Source of the DNA: Periconia sp. R9002
Taxonomy: Eukaryota > Ascomycota > Dothideomycetes > Pleosporales > Periconiaceae
Direction of reading: 5' to 3'
Assembly (NCBI GenBank): GCA_023627715.1
Contig: JAMAHW010000092.1
Location: 1 to 64,000 of the forward strand
Length of the DNA stretch: 64,000 nucleotides
Shown here: positions 35,805 to 46,621 of the stretch, in pieces
Layout: each line of letters begins with the position of its first letter
Numbering within the stretch: position 1 is the stretch's first letter
Translations under genes and position numbers: made by a program
Notes under the pieces: model-generated
What the model saw: only the letters and a program-made list of their open reading frames with translations
Told to the model about the DNA's origin: nothing
The model's database searches: none

Positions 35805-36746
35805 CTACGCTCCAGCCATACGATCCACTTCGGCAAAATCACCACCACACTGTAAAGCTCCATTCGGTCCAACGACCGCTTCCGAGAACGCTCCTCGAAT
35901 GCAATCAAACTTCGGGCTATACCCCATGTCGACCTGGAACTGAATCGTCTGCGCGCTAGGCGAGCCATCCGCAAAGGTATAACCACCGTCTACCTGCGAC
36001 CATGTAGTGAAAGCCTGCTCCTCCAGCTGACACTTGTTCATGACGAAGCTCTTCATCGCCTCATAGTCTACCGTGAAGACGAGAGCAAGCTGGAAGACAT
36101 TGAAATCGCGGCCTTCGGTACGCTTGCATGCAGCCTGCACATATGGAAGGTGGTTCTTGCTATCCGTGTTGGCGAAGGGTGCGTGGTCAGAGCCAGGGGC
36201 GCCGTTGGGCGTGTTTGCGTCGCGGAATCCAACCATGTACCGTTCGTCTACACAATGAAGTTACTACATAAGCATATTGAAGCGTTGCAGAAGGGGGGGG
36301 GGGCCCAAAAAAGCAAAAGACGTACCAGGATTCGGACCTTCGAGATATCTCTCATGATTTCCCGCGCACTCATCAATCAGTCTCGCCGTGACGGACCCAC
36401 AGTTGTTCCATCCAGCGTGTGACGCGTAGACATACACTTCCTTGTTTGCGGAAATCTTGACGGCGGCCGCGCACCCACCGGTACCTTGAACCGGGGACAA
36501 GGAAAACTCGCCTGGGTCGACGCCCGGAATCGTACTGCAAGCACCGCCGCAGACTTCCTGTCGAAGCCGGTAGAACAGATTCTGCGTATTTGCCGCGCCT
36601 TCGCCATCCGAGAAACCCCACGAATCAGGGAAATAGGTAGGCATGCCACCGAAGCACTGAAGCGGGGCGTTGGGGTCGATGGGCTGCAAATCCTCGCTCA
36701 TGCTCAATGTAGCGAGCGCCAGAAGTGAAAGGGTTCGTGTTTTCAT
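35805..36746 (-). CDS. Predicted secreted cysteine-containing protein
   Basis: I do not recognise a named family. Exons are 36746-36326 and 36247-35805. Intron 36248-36325 (GTACGT, TTGTGTAG) carries a poly-C run on the coding strand. The product is 287 residues. The N terminus MKTRTLSLLALATLSMS is a good signal peptide with likely cleavage near residue 17. The mature part holds ten cysteines (for example CFGG, CGGAC, GGCAAA, NNCG, DECAG) and no obvious membrane segment, GPI signal or transporter motif. The conserved-looking block KISANKEVYVYASHAGWNNCGSV would suit an extracellular enzyme or wall protein. The start at 36746 was chosen because it places the signal peptide at the N terminus. A secreted effector-like or hydrolase-like role is only a guess. 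Confidence 0.78.
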
Positions 36747-37770
36747 TGTTAGCAACAATGGATGATGGACTGAAGGGGGGAAAAAAGTGGAGAGAGAGAT
36801 AGGAGGCGAAAAGAAAAAAAAAGAATGAGCAATTGAAGTTCCTAAGATGAGGTCTAGCCAGTGAGATGATTTGTCCATGGGAGTAAGTAACTGCGATCAA
36901 ATGCCTTTATATAAACTCTGGCTCTCCCATCAATACCGTACCAACCTCTTGGCCCTCTCCACTCGCCCCAAAAATAGCGTAACGTATTCTCATCTTTTTT
37001 TTATAACCGCATTACAAAATATTTTAACGAGGCTCTTCGGCCTTCTCATTTGCATCGTTTCTTTAGATGTTCTCAAAATACACGCCTCCGCCAAAAACGG
37101 ACTATGCGCACGCGGCCACACGGATCACATTTCTGAGCTGTCATGGTGAATAAGCTGGAAACGGTTCTTCCGAATTCATTGTGAGAAGTTTCAATTCCTG
37201 ATGTAACCATATAAATAAGTTTACACCAGTAGTGGGTTGGCGCTACATATGCTAGAAGAGGCTGCAGGGCTGGCATAGATATGGCGCGTTTATATACATA
37301 ATAATACTCAGCCGTCATCCTGAGCAGTGAGGACCTGAGCAAGCAACCGCATTGCCCCAAAATAGGTAGAGGAGCCATTTAGGGCTGAAGACACTTATTA
37401 GTGGTCTTCTTTAGTTTCTATCTAGCAGTAAAGCAAGCCCACTATCTAAAAGCGCCACAAGACCGTGTGCAATTCTCTAGTTAAGCCTACGGATCCGCTA
37501 CGTTACACTGCACACTTACAAAGCTAAATAGAAAAATATATATATATATATATATATATAGATGAAAAAACCAACTAGCTGCTTTATAACATAAAGCAAA
37601 AAGACCTAGTAATACTAGAAGGTATACGCATCTTTAAGAGTCCTACCTACAATAAACACTCAAAAGGTCCCAATTCTGATGAACACTCTGATTCCCATTC
37701 CATTCCATTCTAGTAGTGGCTCTTACATCCCTCTGATCCTACTCTACTCTACTCTACTCTACTCACTCAT
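36747..37770. other. Intergenic, AT-rich
   Basis: This 1-kb spacer contains the promoter of the secreted-protein gene, a (TA)n run at about 37538-37560 and a CTACT array at about 37737-37762 just downstream of the next gene's stop. No coding region is supported. Confidence 0.55.
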
Positions 37771-40020
37771 CTAGCAAAGAAACCGCCCAAACACCCCCGC
37801 AACGCCCCCCGCCAAACCCCAGAAAAGCGCAGCAGGCAACATGCCGATTACGTTGATAATAACCGGATGTTCGTCTCCCTCTTGCTCGTTCCCATCTACC
37901 TGTTCCTCTTTCTGTCCCTCGTGGTCGTGGTCGTGGTCGTGCGTATCCGCCCCGCGTGTACTAGGCCCAGGGCGAGGAGGAGATGTGCAAGGGGATGGGG
38001 TGGGAGATAAAGTAAAGTCGAACGCGAAGTTCTCCGTCAAGAGGTCGAGTGCGGATTTTTTCGTCGTCGTCGTTGGTACAACTTCACCAGCGCTGCTGCC
38101 GTTTTGGACTTGGTTTTGGGCTTCATCTCCCATGGGGTGGTGGTGAGCCGTAGTTTGGGAGGCGTGGACATCGGTGGTCCCGGTGTTTGTGATGATGATG
38201 CGAGAAGGAGCAGGAAGTGTACATGTAGTCGTACCACGTTGGGCACGTGAATATGAAACTGACGGAGAAAAGAAAATGAGGTCGTCGTTCGCTGGTGCTG
38301 CGGCTGTACCTGAGGCGTTCACGTCGAGGGCCACCGTGGTGGTGTCGAAGGTGGACGTTGTGATACCTTCCTCCTCTTTACCCTCTCCTTCTACTTCGTC
38401 CTCGTCGTCCTCATCTTCCTCGTCGGCAGCGACGAAAGGATCCTCAGCCCGCGTCCGACTAAAACTCTCACCACGCCTATGCTTCGATTTCTTTCGAAAC
38501 AGCCCCGCCTGACGAGCCACATGCTCAATCTCATCCGGCAACGCTGTTTTCCTATGCTCACGCTGGTGCCGTTTCTTCGCCGGGGAGTTTGATGCTGATC
38601 CTTTCGAAGGCGAAGAAGTCAGCGCAGCAGCGATGGATTTGCGCTTCCCGTGCGTTGGTATCAGAGAGGTGGCGAAGGTGGTGTTTGGGGCGCGGAGGTG
38701 CGCTTTTGTGTTTTCGAACGCATTTGAGGGGTGAGGATGGGGAGGAGGTGGGGGAAGGGGGGCGAAGATGATGTGTTTGTGTTCGTGTTTGGTATCCTCG
38801 GGGGACGGGAGGATGGAAGGTGTTGTGGTGGTGATTGAGTGGGAGGAGGTGCGACGATGGAGGGTGTTGCCGCGGGTATGTGTGTGGTGGGAGGGCGACG
38901 GGTAGGGGGAGGGGGAGCGGATGCGCGTATTTGGTGGTGGAGTGGGTGAGGTTTTGGTGTCGTTGGCTGGGGAGGCGGATGGGGAGGGGGTGCGGGAACG
39001 GATATATCTCTTTGATTCGGAGGCGTGGTTGTCCTCGTCGTCGCGGTCATCCTCGTCATCGTATTCGCTGTCGTCGTCGTTGTCGTCGTCGTCGTCGGCA
39101 CTGCTAGAAGTACCGCGATCCTCAACAACGCAGTCTCCAACTGAGCTATCACCAGCACGAGTTCCTGCAGCCGGAGGAGATGCGTACAGCATCGAACTAC
39201 TCCCCGACGAACTGCGACCGCGTGGCTGCGATCCCTCACTCTGATCCTCCTCTTTCTCTCGCCCTTGGCTGCCCTCCACAAACGGATACAGCTCCCTAAT
39301 AACACGCATGTCTTTCTCCGCCCTACTCTCTTGACCTTGGCTCCCATCCTCCTCCTCAAACGAGTCCATTTCGTACAACATACGTAGGACTTTCCGCATC
39401 TTGCGGGCATGGGGATCCGGGGATTTGAGGAAGGGAGGGACTGACATGTCGTTGTCGTTGTCGTAGGACTCTGCTATATTGTTCTCCTCGCTACCCTCCT
39501 CATCGCTATCATCAACATCCAAGAAATCAGGTCCGAAAAGTACTGCTCCGTATTTTAAAAGTAGCGCTTTCTGACATGGCCATCTATTCGGGGGAAGAGT
39601 TGGTTTGGGGGCAGGACGGACAACGTTGGAATGGGAAGGGGATGAGGAGTCGGTATGGAGTGAGTGGGAAGCATCAACGTCGACCTGTTTCCGTTTTCCC
39701 TTGTCGGGTCGTGCGTCGGGGGTGGGAAACGTATCGGGAGATGAAGTTGTGTCTTCGTCGGGATCTTTGGCGGGTGGTGGCGAAGAAGGTGAAGTTGCCG
39801 CCTGGGTATTGGGTGTGTCTTGATCTGACTCGTTTCCCTGCTCTGGCTCTGCATTTTGACCTTGAGCCTGATCAAGTGGCGACGTAGCTTCTTCGCCGCT
39901 GGACTCCATGCTGGTCGTGCCGTGCGAGTCGGGTGCGAGTAGAGGTGAGGATGGAGGTAGCGGCGTGAAGGCAGGCAAGTGCGGCGGATCAAAGTCTCGA
40001 TCGGGATCCAAAGCAGACAT
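37771..40020 (-). CDS. Large disordered acidic protein with C-terminal hydrophobic segment
   Basis: Unrecognised protein of 749 residues in a single exon starting at the ATG at 40020 (MSALDPDRDFDPP). Almost the whole chain is low complexity: Ser/Pro/Thr-rich stretches, runs of Asp/Glu (around residues 175-240 and 305-340, and again near 540-560), a His/Thr/Ser-rich middle, and a basic block with KKRHQREHRKTALP. The last ~32 residues (INVIGMLPAALFWGLAGGVAGVFGRFLC) are hydrophobic and could be a single membrane span, making it possibly tail-anchored. The long open frame on one strand, with nonsense-rich alternative frames at both ends, supports a real gene. No function can be assigned. Confidence 0.65.
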   Translation of the reverse strand: MSALDPDRDFDPPHLPAFTPLPPSSPLLAPDSHGTTSMESSGEEATSPLDQAQGQNAEPEQGNESDQDTPNTQAATSPSSPPPAKDPDEDTTSSPDTFPTPDARPDKGKRKQVDVDASHSLHTDSSSPSHSNVVRPAPKPTLPPNRWPCQKALLLKYGAVLFGPDFLDVDDSDEEGSEENNIAESYDNDNDMSVPPFLKSPDPHARKMRKVLRMLYEMDSFEEEDGSQGQESRAEKDMRVIRELYPFVEGSQGREKEEDQSEGSQPRGRSSSGSSSMLYASPPAAGTRAGDSSVGDCVVEDRGTSSSADDDDDNDDDSEYDDEDDRDDEDNHASESKRYIRSRTPSPSASPANDTKTSPTPPPNTRIRSPSPYPSPSHHTHTRGNTLHRRTSSHSITTTTPSILPSPEDTKHEHKHIIFAPLPPPPPHPHPSNAFENTKAHLRAPNTTFATSLIPTHGKRKSIAAALTSSPSKGSASNSPAKKRHQREHRKTALPDEIEHVARQAGLFRKKSKHRRGESFSRTRAEDPFVAADEEDEDDEDEVEGEGKEEEGITTSTFDTTTVALDVNASGTAAAPANDDLIFFSPSVSYSRAQRGTTTCTLPAPSRIIITNTGTTDVHASQTTAHHHPMGDEAQNQVQNGSSAGEVVPTTTTKKSALDLLTENFAFDFTLSPTPSPCTSPPRPGPSTRGADTHDHDHDHEGQKEEQVDGNEQEGDEHPVIINVIGMLPAALFWGLAGGVAGVFGRFLC

Positions 40021-41055
40021 ATTGTGTGCTAGTTTGTTCGAAGTCGATGTAGATGTACGTGCGCTTGCAACGTGCAGTCAGGCGCGCGAGGGTTTCATGT
40101 AAAGGTTGAAGGTTGATAGACTGAGTTGTTGCATGTAAGTGACTGGATCAAGCAGGTAGAGTAGGAGGTATATATACGTTGCGTGACCGCTTGCCTGGAA
40201 CGTGCGCAGCAGGTGGTTGAAATGTCGTGGACTTCGCCGCGTTTGCTTTGTTTGTTGCTGTGGGGACGGGAGCGCGGTTGAGGCACGAGCAAACGGGACA
40301 ACAAAGTCGAAACACGCGGTTGGTAAGTCTTCGTTGCGGTTGTTTCGTCTCGTGTGTGTTCGGGATGAGCGTTTCGGGTTCTGATTGAATGATCTACATA
40401 TGCCATGATATAGTCCTACTTGTTGGACGTGGAAGACGAAAGTCAGGATAAGGTAATTTGCGGATAATAGTGTAAAATCACTGATGAATATTCGTATGTG
40501 ACCTGAGATGAGTATAAAACCCTGGCGGGAGCGACTGACTGGCTTCTCTTTGGCGTAGATATCGACGAGGATTTGTGGAGATGACCACCGGTTTTATCAT
40601 TTGAAGGGGTGGAAATACAGAAGTGCAGGTATATTCATCTGCCTATCTCTTGGTCGTTTCTTTCTAGACATCCTTTAATCCAAGCCCGCGGCCTTAGTTG
40701 ACTGCCTGATATACTTTCTCTTGACTGAATCCATTCGGTATACTTCTTTAACATATCTCGTGTGTGGTCTCTTGGATTACCTACGTCGAAGGCTTGTACT
40801 ACACTGCGGAAATCCGTCGATGTTTAGAGTCTGTGTAGGCTCTCGAGGTTGCCCTAAAAGGGAACCACTACAGTCATCAAATATTAGACTCCGGGTACAG
40901 AATCGTCTACTATCGGGATACCACGTGGTGCGGCATATTGAGACAATAACCATGTACTGTAAGTACCCTAGCTGCACGTAGCAAATTTTGTACCTGCGAT
41001 TTAGGAACCGACACGAGAAGGGTTGAGAAGGATTTCTAGTAACATATACGATTCT
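40021..41055. other. Intergenic with one repeat copy
   Basis: This spacer lies between two minus-strand genes. It carries the 118-bp repeat at 40887-41004. The rest shows no coding potential I would trust. Confidence 0.5.
40887..41004 (+). repeat. Copy A of a ~120-bp TIR repeat family (introner-like)
   Basis: This copy opens with GGGTACAGAATCG, contains the shared TACCACGTGGTG core, and closes with TTTTGTACCTGCGATTTAG. Its middle (ATGTACTGTAAGTACCCTAG) resembles copy C, not B or D. It is intergenic. The TTTAG/G end matches the splice-acceptor-like end of copy B. Confidence 0.8.
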
Positions 41056-43608
41056 TCATGGCCCCGCGTACATTTCTCCTCTTTGCGGCATCTGCACGGG
41101 ACCATCTGAAAACGCGCAGTGGCCTATACCGTCATTCTCTGACGGTTCGATTACTACTCCCCACTGCAGTTTCTTGTAAACAAGGTCCTCTCCTTTGGTC
41201 TCGTGGGAGGGCAGAGGATGGCACGCAGCACTCATTGCCGCGCTGCAGCTTCCAGCAAGATTGGCGCCAGGTTTATGCGGTATATATCCCACTCCGAAAG
41301 CAATGGCGATCAGTACAATTCCAACCACAAGACCGGTTATCATGGCGATGGGCGAGAAACCGACTGTGTGCGTAGTCTTCACACCAACCTCCCATAGCAG
41401 GTTGACCTTTATAAAATAGTGGTTAGTGCCAAAGTCAAAGAGTAAGGTTGTGCCGTACTCACGTCGATGGAAACGAAGAAGATGCTCTGTGATACTAGCC
41501 AGTGCAAGAGACTGCTGACGGCCATGAGTGGTAGCCCAAATCGATATGGCAAAGAGAGAAAGTATGTGGAGCGTTGTGCGCCTTGTGCTGGGTGCGTCAC
41601 CCGCAATCCTTTGCGTTTGTGTGCATAAGTGCTCCACTCGTACCTAAATTTCGCGAGTACAAAGTCAGTTTAACTCAGCCAGGTGTGATACAATGAGTGA
41701 TGAATGTCTCCAAACGTTACACCACGTGGTATCTTGATACAGCTTTGTACCTGGAAGAACATACCCTAAGAGCATAGAGGTAAACAGACTGTTGTAGGTA
41801 AAGTAAACAACCGAGATGATGACCTGCGCGACATTGGCCAGCAGAGCATTAGGAATCACTCCACCCCAATTGAACTCCAACAAGGTACGAGGGTCGATGG
41901 CACCAAAACCTATCCTTCCAAGAGAAATCAGATCTATGTCAGTGTTATTCTCATCCAAATACGTGACTGCCAAACGGAGAAAATGTGAGATAACTCCTAT
42001 TGTAGCCAACATGCTAATAATTCACCTGATTAGTCTGTGCGCTGATAACCACCAGGAAGCGGGGGGAAAGGAGTGAACTCACAGTGAAAAGCTGAAGAAT
42101 CGCCGCTTCCGACTGACGGCGTGTCTCCAAAAGTATTTTCTTTCCCCCCAATACCTGGGTCCTGTATTGAACTTGTGGTACAGCCTCGCAATATTCTTCT
42201 TGTTGGCGAGACACATATTCCGAGTTGTGGGGTCCGGCTGTTCCAGAAACGAGGTGATGGCATCTCCCATGGCCATCAGCGGCTCCTCTTTGATACCGAA
42301 CGCCACGTAGAAGATCAGAACCACTTTGAAAAAGTTGAGAACCACGACCACAATCCCAATTGCCCTGTTCCACCGAATTCTGCACACGGGGTCCGCCTCT
42401 TCTGCCAGACAGTACGCTATGGGGCCCTTCATGTTGAGATTTTCGCATTTGACGTAAGACTGGAGGTTTTGACAGCTCTCCTCAACACGCCAATTCTGGG
42501 GGTCAGCCCGAATATTTCTGATATCTTTACTGCAATAACCCGAGAGTCCAGACGAAGAGGCGCAGATCCATTCATAAGGTTTCTTATCGACCATCCCATC
42601 TAGTTGAGTGTAGGGCATAGGAGTGTAGGGGAACGAATCCCAAAAGACTGAAGAGTTTGGTTGTATGTCTATTGGACGCTGTGAAGGGACATCTGTGTCA
42701 TCGACCACCAAGAGTACGCTTCTACGTGACGACTGTATCATTTGGGCATAACTATTGATGCAGTCGATGTTGTCCAGTCTTTTCAGTCGGCCTTCGCGGG
42801 CTTTCTGTCGCAATTCCCCCACTTTCTTGTTGACTACGTCCGCGTAATTGGCACCAGACACAAGGATCCCGGAAGTGATGGTGTCTTTGTTGTTATATTC
42901 CGTGAAATTGTAATAATACCCTGTGCTATTCCGAAAATACCCTTTGCTGCTGTACACATCGGTACATCCATCGCAGTTCGGACTGTCAATGAACGATTGG
43001 CCGACTGCAGCCGCGTAATACTCGAAACTCGCAATGGACATGAACACGGCGGAGTTGTAGCTACATATCAATTGATGTCAGCGACATGCACCCTTATTCC
43101 CGAGTTGATCTTACAGCAAGTGCAGAGGAAGCGAGGAGAATCCCAGGAGAGCCCAGATTAGGACGCGCTTCCTGCCGATGGATCGCAGGTTCCGAAGACT
43201 CAGTACACCAATGTCTAACCATTTCCCACGGGCGTGAGCCGCATCTATGTCCGCTCTTGTTGGCGCCGAAAGACATTGCATGCAGTAGTTACTTGCGCTA
43301 AGCAGCACTGTACTTAGCACGTTAATAACTATATGCAATGCGGAGCTGATTTTGCGCGTCTTGTCACAATCGCCGACGTATAACGATCCTTGAGATCCGT
43401 ATCTCGAACACACGATAGTGACAATCATGTTAATGAAGAAGACCACAGTGGCCGAAATGGCGCAAGTAAACGCGCCAAACCTCCATCCTTGCAGGTACCG
43501 CCGTTTTGATTGCCCGGGTGGGAAGTCGGATTGTATGGGTGAGGATTCGTCCGAAGAATCGTATACACTTTTTTGATCAGTGTCGAGGACCTTGTCGAAC
43601 TTCAGCAT
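41056..43608 (-). CDS. DUF6536-type multi-pass membrane protein
   Basis: Fungal membrane protein of unknown function with the DUF6536 N-terminal signature (GWRFGAFTCAISATVVFFIN, about residues 42-61). Five exons: 43608-43115, 43060-42083, 42013-41765, 41643-41463, 41406-41056. Introns are 43061-43114, 42014-42082, 41644-41764 and 41407-41462. All join in frame, giving 750 residues. Typical family blocks are present: LPLHLLYNSAVF across the first junction, YEWSTYAHKRKGLRVT, QRSTYFLSLPYRFGLPLM, LLHWLVSQSIFFV, and the C-terminal GSCSAAMSAACHP. I estimate six to eight membrane spans, with a large non-membrane loop (residues about 180-400) containing N-glycosylation-type sites. The third intron, 121 bp long, is a copy of a dispersed repeat; all other introns of this gene are 54-69 bp. 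Confidence 0.85.
41644..41764 (-). repeat. Copy B of the TIR repeat: an entire intron
   Basis: This copy coincides with intron 3 of the DUF6536 gene. After the GTATGTTCTT donor it carries GGTACAAAGCTG, then the TACCACGTGGTG core. The middle (ATTCATCACTCATTGTATCA) is nearly identical to copy D. It ends CTGACTTTGTACTCGCG and AAATTTAG, the acceptor. Only about ten bases at the donor end lie outside the region shared with the intergenic copies. Confidence 0.85.
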
Positions 43609-44901
43609 TGCTGCGAAAGACGTAGCATAGCATAGGGACGTGTCCGGAGGGAGAGACAGATGGGAAAAAGGCAGTACCTTGAAGGCTTGAACTAAGGATT
43701 ATATGCGAAATTGCGGACGAACGCTATTTAGTTAGGATTCAAGCAAAATGGGGGCGAATTCCTTACCCTAATTAGGTAGCTCAGTGGAAGGGGCTTGGGT
43801 GGACGCCTAATTTTGAATCAATGGCGTTTCACATCCTAAATCTCACACCTTGCAAAGATAATTGCAGAGAAAAACGCAAAAATTGCGCTTCAACATAGCT
43901 ATTCTAGGCAGTGTCTCGAATGATAGATATCTTTTTACAACATCACGAGCTGTGAGAGCCTCTCCGGTTTTGTAGGCAAAGCCAGTTGTGATGTGTGGTG
44001 ATCATCGGGCACAGCCGCCCCCTGCGTTCCAGTTACGGTGGAAATTTAGCCGTCATTTAACGGATCTTCTCAAACAGGCGCCGAAACTAGGTGACATACA
44101 TCGACATGTCACTATGTTTGCAGATGACTTTGCACATTCAGTTGTCTTCTCGCATATTACCTTTTATTGTACACAACAGTCTACCATTACCATCCTGGAA
44201 TCTCAATTCCAATACGGAAAAAAGTAAGAGGGGATGTTGCGGCGCTAATCAAAGCTGAGTTCACTTCCAAGCTAACATCGCAACAACAGTACAATTTAGA
44301 CATGTATATGTAACATGTATACTTATATACTGTTACGGAAAGAAGATGATCGCTATTATTACGTCCAGCCCCCAACATGACGTCAACGCGTACGAGTGAT
44401 AGAAGATCAATTGCCTATAGAAATGTGACGAACGACTTCGGGTATGCAAGTGAGACGGGATAAGCTTTTGCCACAAGTATGTGCTTTCTTCAAAATTAGG
44501 AAATATGTGCCGCTAACACATTATGTGCTTTAGGTTCTTAAGGCTTGAGTATACCAATTGTGGATTACAGTCCGCCTATCAACCCCAGCTCCACGGGACA
44601 CCGTCACCTCCATCGATGCCAGCGAGTCTGAATCCCATCGACAAAAGAGTGGCAGTTCTTTCTTTGGATGGTGAGGAGTAAAATAAAACTGTAGAAACAC
44701 TATCCCAGTATTCTACTTACTAATAAGAAGACCATATTTTAGGGGGAAGAGACCCTCAAAGCGTTGTACATGCGTGTGGAGTGGTGAGAGTTGTGAGTGC
44801 GGGCTTTATTTACACCTGTGTGCCTCCCCACCATTCCAACTAATCGAAGCATCCTCCACAATCCCCCATACACACTGCCATGTGTATCTTAGATTGCCCG
44901 T
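43609..44901. other. Intergenic
   Basis: This region lies upstream of the DUF6536 gene and downstream of the F-box gene. Apart from short, poorly supported open frames, nothing is recognised. Confidence 0.5.
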
Positions 44902-45047
44902 TCAATCACCCTCCAGTTCCTTCTTCACTTCGTTCAACTCATCCTCTAGACATTGCTCCAAAATGTCCATCAAATCATCCTCAGAATCATGCTCGGAATC
45001 ATCCTCGGAATCATCATCGGAATCATCATCAGAATCATGGACCATAT
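44902..45047 (-). other. Out-of-frame acidic tail beyond the F-box gene stop
   Basis: Directly overlapping the stop of the F-box gene, the next reading register gives an acidic repeat of DSDDD/SEDD units, then LMDILEQCLEDELNEVKKEL, then a stop at 44902-44904. A one-base shift at about 45038-45040 would extend the upstream protein by about 46 residues. It may be a frameshift in a simple repeat, a sequencing error, or an unrecognised splice. Confidence 0.45.
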
Positions 45048-46393
45048 CTGTCGTCATCCGAAACCCACTCGTCACAATTCATATTAAAAAACGACCTTAT
45101 CTCATAGATTAAATTGTGCTCTGAGATGGGGTTGGCCCGTGTCTCCTCTTTCTCCAGTTGAGCCATAACTTCGTTCTTCGTCATCTGAGTTTTCCACCAC
45201 TCCAGAAGAAGGCATCGTGTCTTAAAAAGTTCCAGCCCCTGTTGTTTGTGTCGGTTTTTATGCCCCTGAAGCATGGGTTTGAAGGACTTTGGTATGGGGT
45301 GAGTAGGGTATGTACAGTGTTCCCACTCGTGGGACTCAATCATGTGTGAGGTGTATTCATCGGGCTTCGTGAAAACAGTTTTACAGTTTGGGCAGCGGAG
45401 CATGTGATAGCGTCCGCCGAATAGGCCCTTTTCTACTAGAGCCATTTTGTGGATGTCAAATGCTAGAGTAAAGTTAACATGATGCACACTAAACCAGAAA
45501 TCAAACAACATACCATCGTCCACACGACAAAACTGACGATGCCTGATCATGAAGTCCGTGAACTTCCCCAGCGCTCCGTCAATGGATTTGTAAGGCAATT
45601 CGATCACTGGTTCAAGCCAGGGTGATTGTTTCTCCCATTGCACCTTGGTGTCTGTGTGGGTGTTCGATTGATGTGTGACCAGCTGCCAGACATTCCTTTC
45701 CACGCGGTTCCAGCGTACTCTGGGGTTCCCATCGCAACTCTGAAACAAAGCGGCAGAGAATGTGATATTAGCCGGACACATCTCGCCCAGTTTGGTGCAC
45801 ATAGCTGGTGGTTCTTTGTCGTCCGTGTATTCTAAACCGTCACCGAGTGTGACGCACTTGAGCCTCGGAAATCGACGTTGCACGTCGCCCCAGAATTTCC
45901 GAACATTCGTATCTATTAATTCGCGGTTCTCGGTGCCGGTGGTTGGCGGGTCGCCCGTCCCCGACCAGACCATCTCCGTCGTGGCGAAGGATCGCATATC
46001 GAGAAACAGATGCTCGACATGCATCATGAAGTTTAGATCGTAGAGCGTGTCACCAGCATAAGCACCACCTAAAAGCCATTCCGACCGCATGCGGTAGACC
46101 GAGACTGGGTCAGAATAAAAGAGTCTGGACGCCTCGGTGCGTATGAAGCTCGATGTATGCATCAGTTGAAAAAGTGTAGACTTGTCGCAATGACCCACGA
46201 CCTTCAACTGCAGTTCCAACGGTAAATGGGCGAATTGAGGAAAAGACACGCCTGGCGTATCTGTTTCTGGTCGCTTGACATGTTGTGCAAAAGTAACTAG
46301 TATTTCTCCCCATAAAGTTATGCCATGCTCGAGATTGATCGGCTTTTTCCAATAGTCCTTGGGAAGGCGGCACCTGTGAGAGTTTGGTGGCAT
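45035..46393 (-). CDS. F-box-like protein with C2H2 zinc finger
   Basis: Uncharacterised fungal protein, 452 residues if unspliced, starting at the ATG at 46393 (MPPNSHRC). Residues 50-95 (FPQFAHLPLELQLKVVGHC onward) fit a degenerate F-box, suggesting a substrate adaptor of an SCF-type ubiquitin ligase. Near residues 335-360 there is CPNCKTVFTKPDEYTSHMIESH, a single C2H2 finger with CxxC-x12-H-x4-H spacing. The stretch 45463-45513 has GTATGT and CTCTAG ends with a GTTAAC site and is 51 bp, so it can be removed in frame; it is probably an intron, which would leave 435 residues. The C terminus stops at 45035, just where an acidic repeat continues in another register. It shares a 228-bp spacer with the divergent Zn2Cys6 gene. 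Confidence 0.68.
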   Translation of the reverse strand: MPPNSHRCRLPKDYWKKPINLEHGITLWGEILVTFAQHVKRPETDTPGVSFPQFAHLPLELQLKVVGHCDKSTLFQLMHTSSFIRTEASRLFYSDPVSVYRMRSEWLLGGAYAGDTLYDLNFMMHVEHLFLDMRSFATTEMVWSGTGDPPTTGTENRELIDTNVRKFWGDVQRRFPRLKCVTLGDGLEYTDDKEPPAMCTKLGEMCPANITFSAALFQSCDGNPRVRWNRVERNVWQLVTHQSNTHTDTKVQWEKQSPWLEPVIELPYKSIDGALGKFTDFMIRHRQFCRVDDGMLFDFWFSVHHVNFTLAFDIHKMALVEKGLFGGRYHMLRCPNCKTVFTKPDEYTSHMIESHEWEHCTYPTHPIPKSFKPMLQGHKNRHKQQGLELFKTRCLLLEWWKTQMTKNEVMAQLEKEETRANPISEHNLIYEIRSFFNMNCDEWVSDDDRYGP

Positions 46394-46621
46394 GGTGGAA
46401 ATATCGAGCTGAGTGGAGTGGTTTCAACTTGCAGGAGACATCGCGCGTGTTAACGCGTGCCTAGCGTGATTAATCGAACAGGCTAACCTAAACCAGGACA
46501 AATATGAGATACGTAGACACGTGACGTGGGCGAGAAGGCGTCGGATATTTCTCGGGAGCCAAGGGTGCCAAGGGACCAATATATGACGATGATATCGACT
46601 TTCAGCACCACTGCATTTATA

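Noticed and set aside
38661..39410. 249-residue frame within the acidic disordered gene
   Set aside because: Thr/Pro/Arg-rich shadow in another register of the 749-residue frame.
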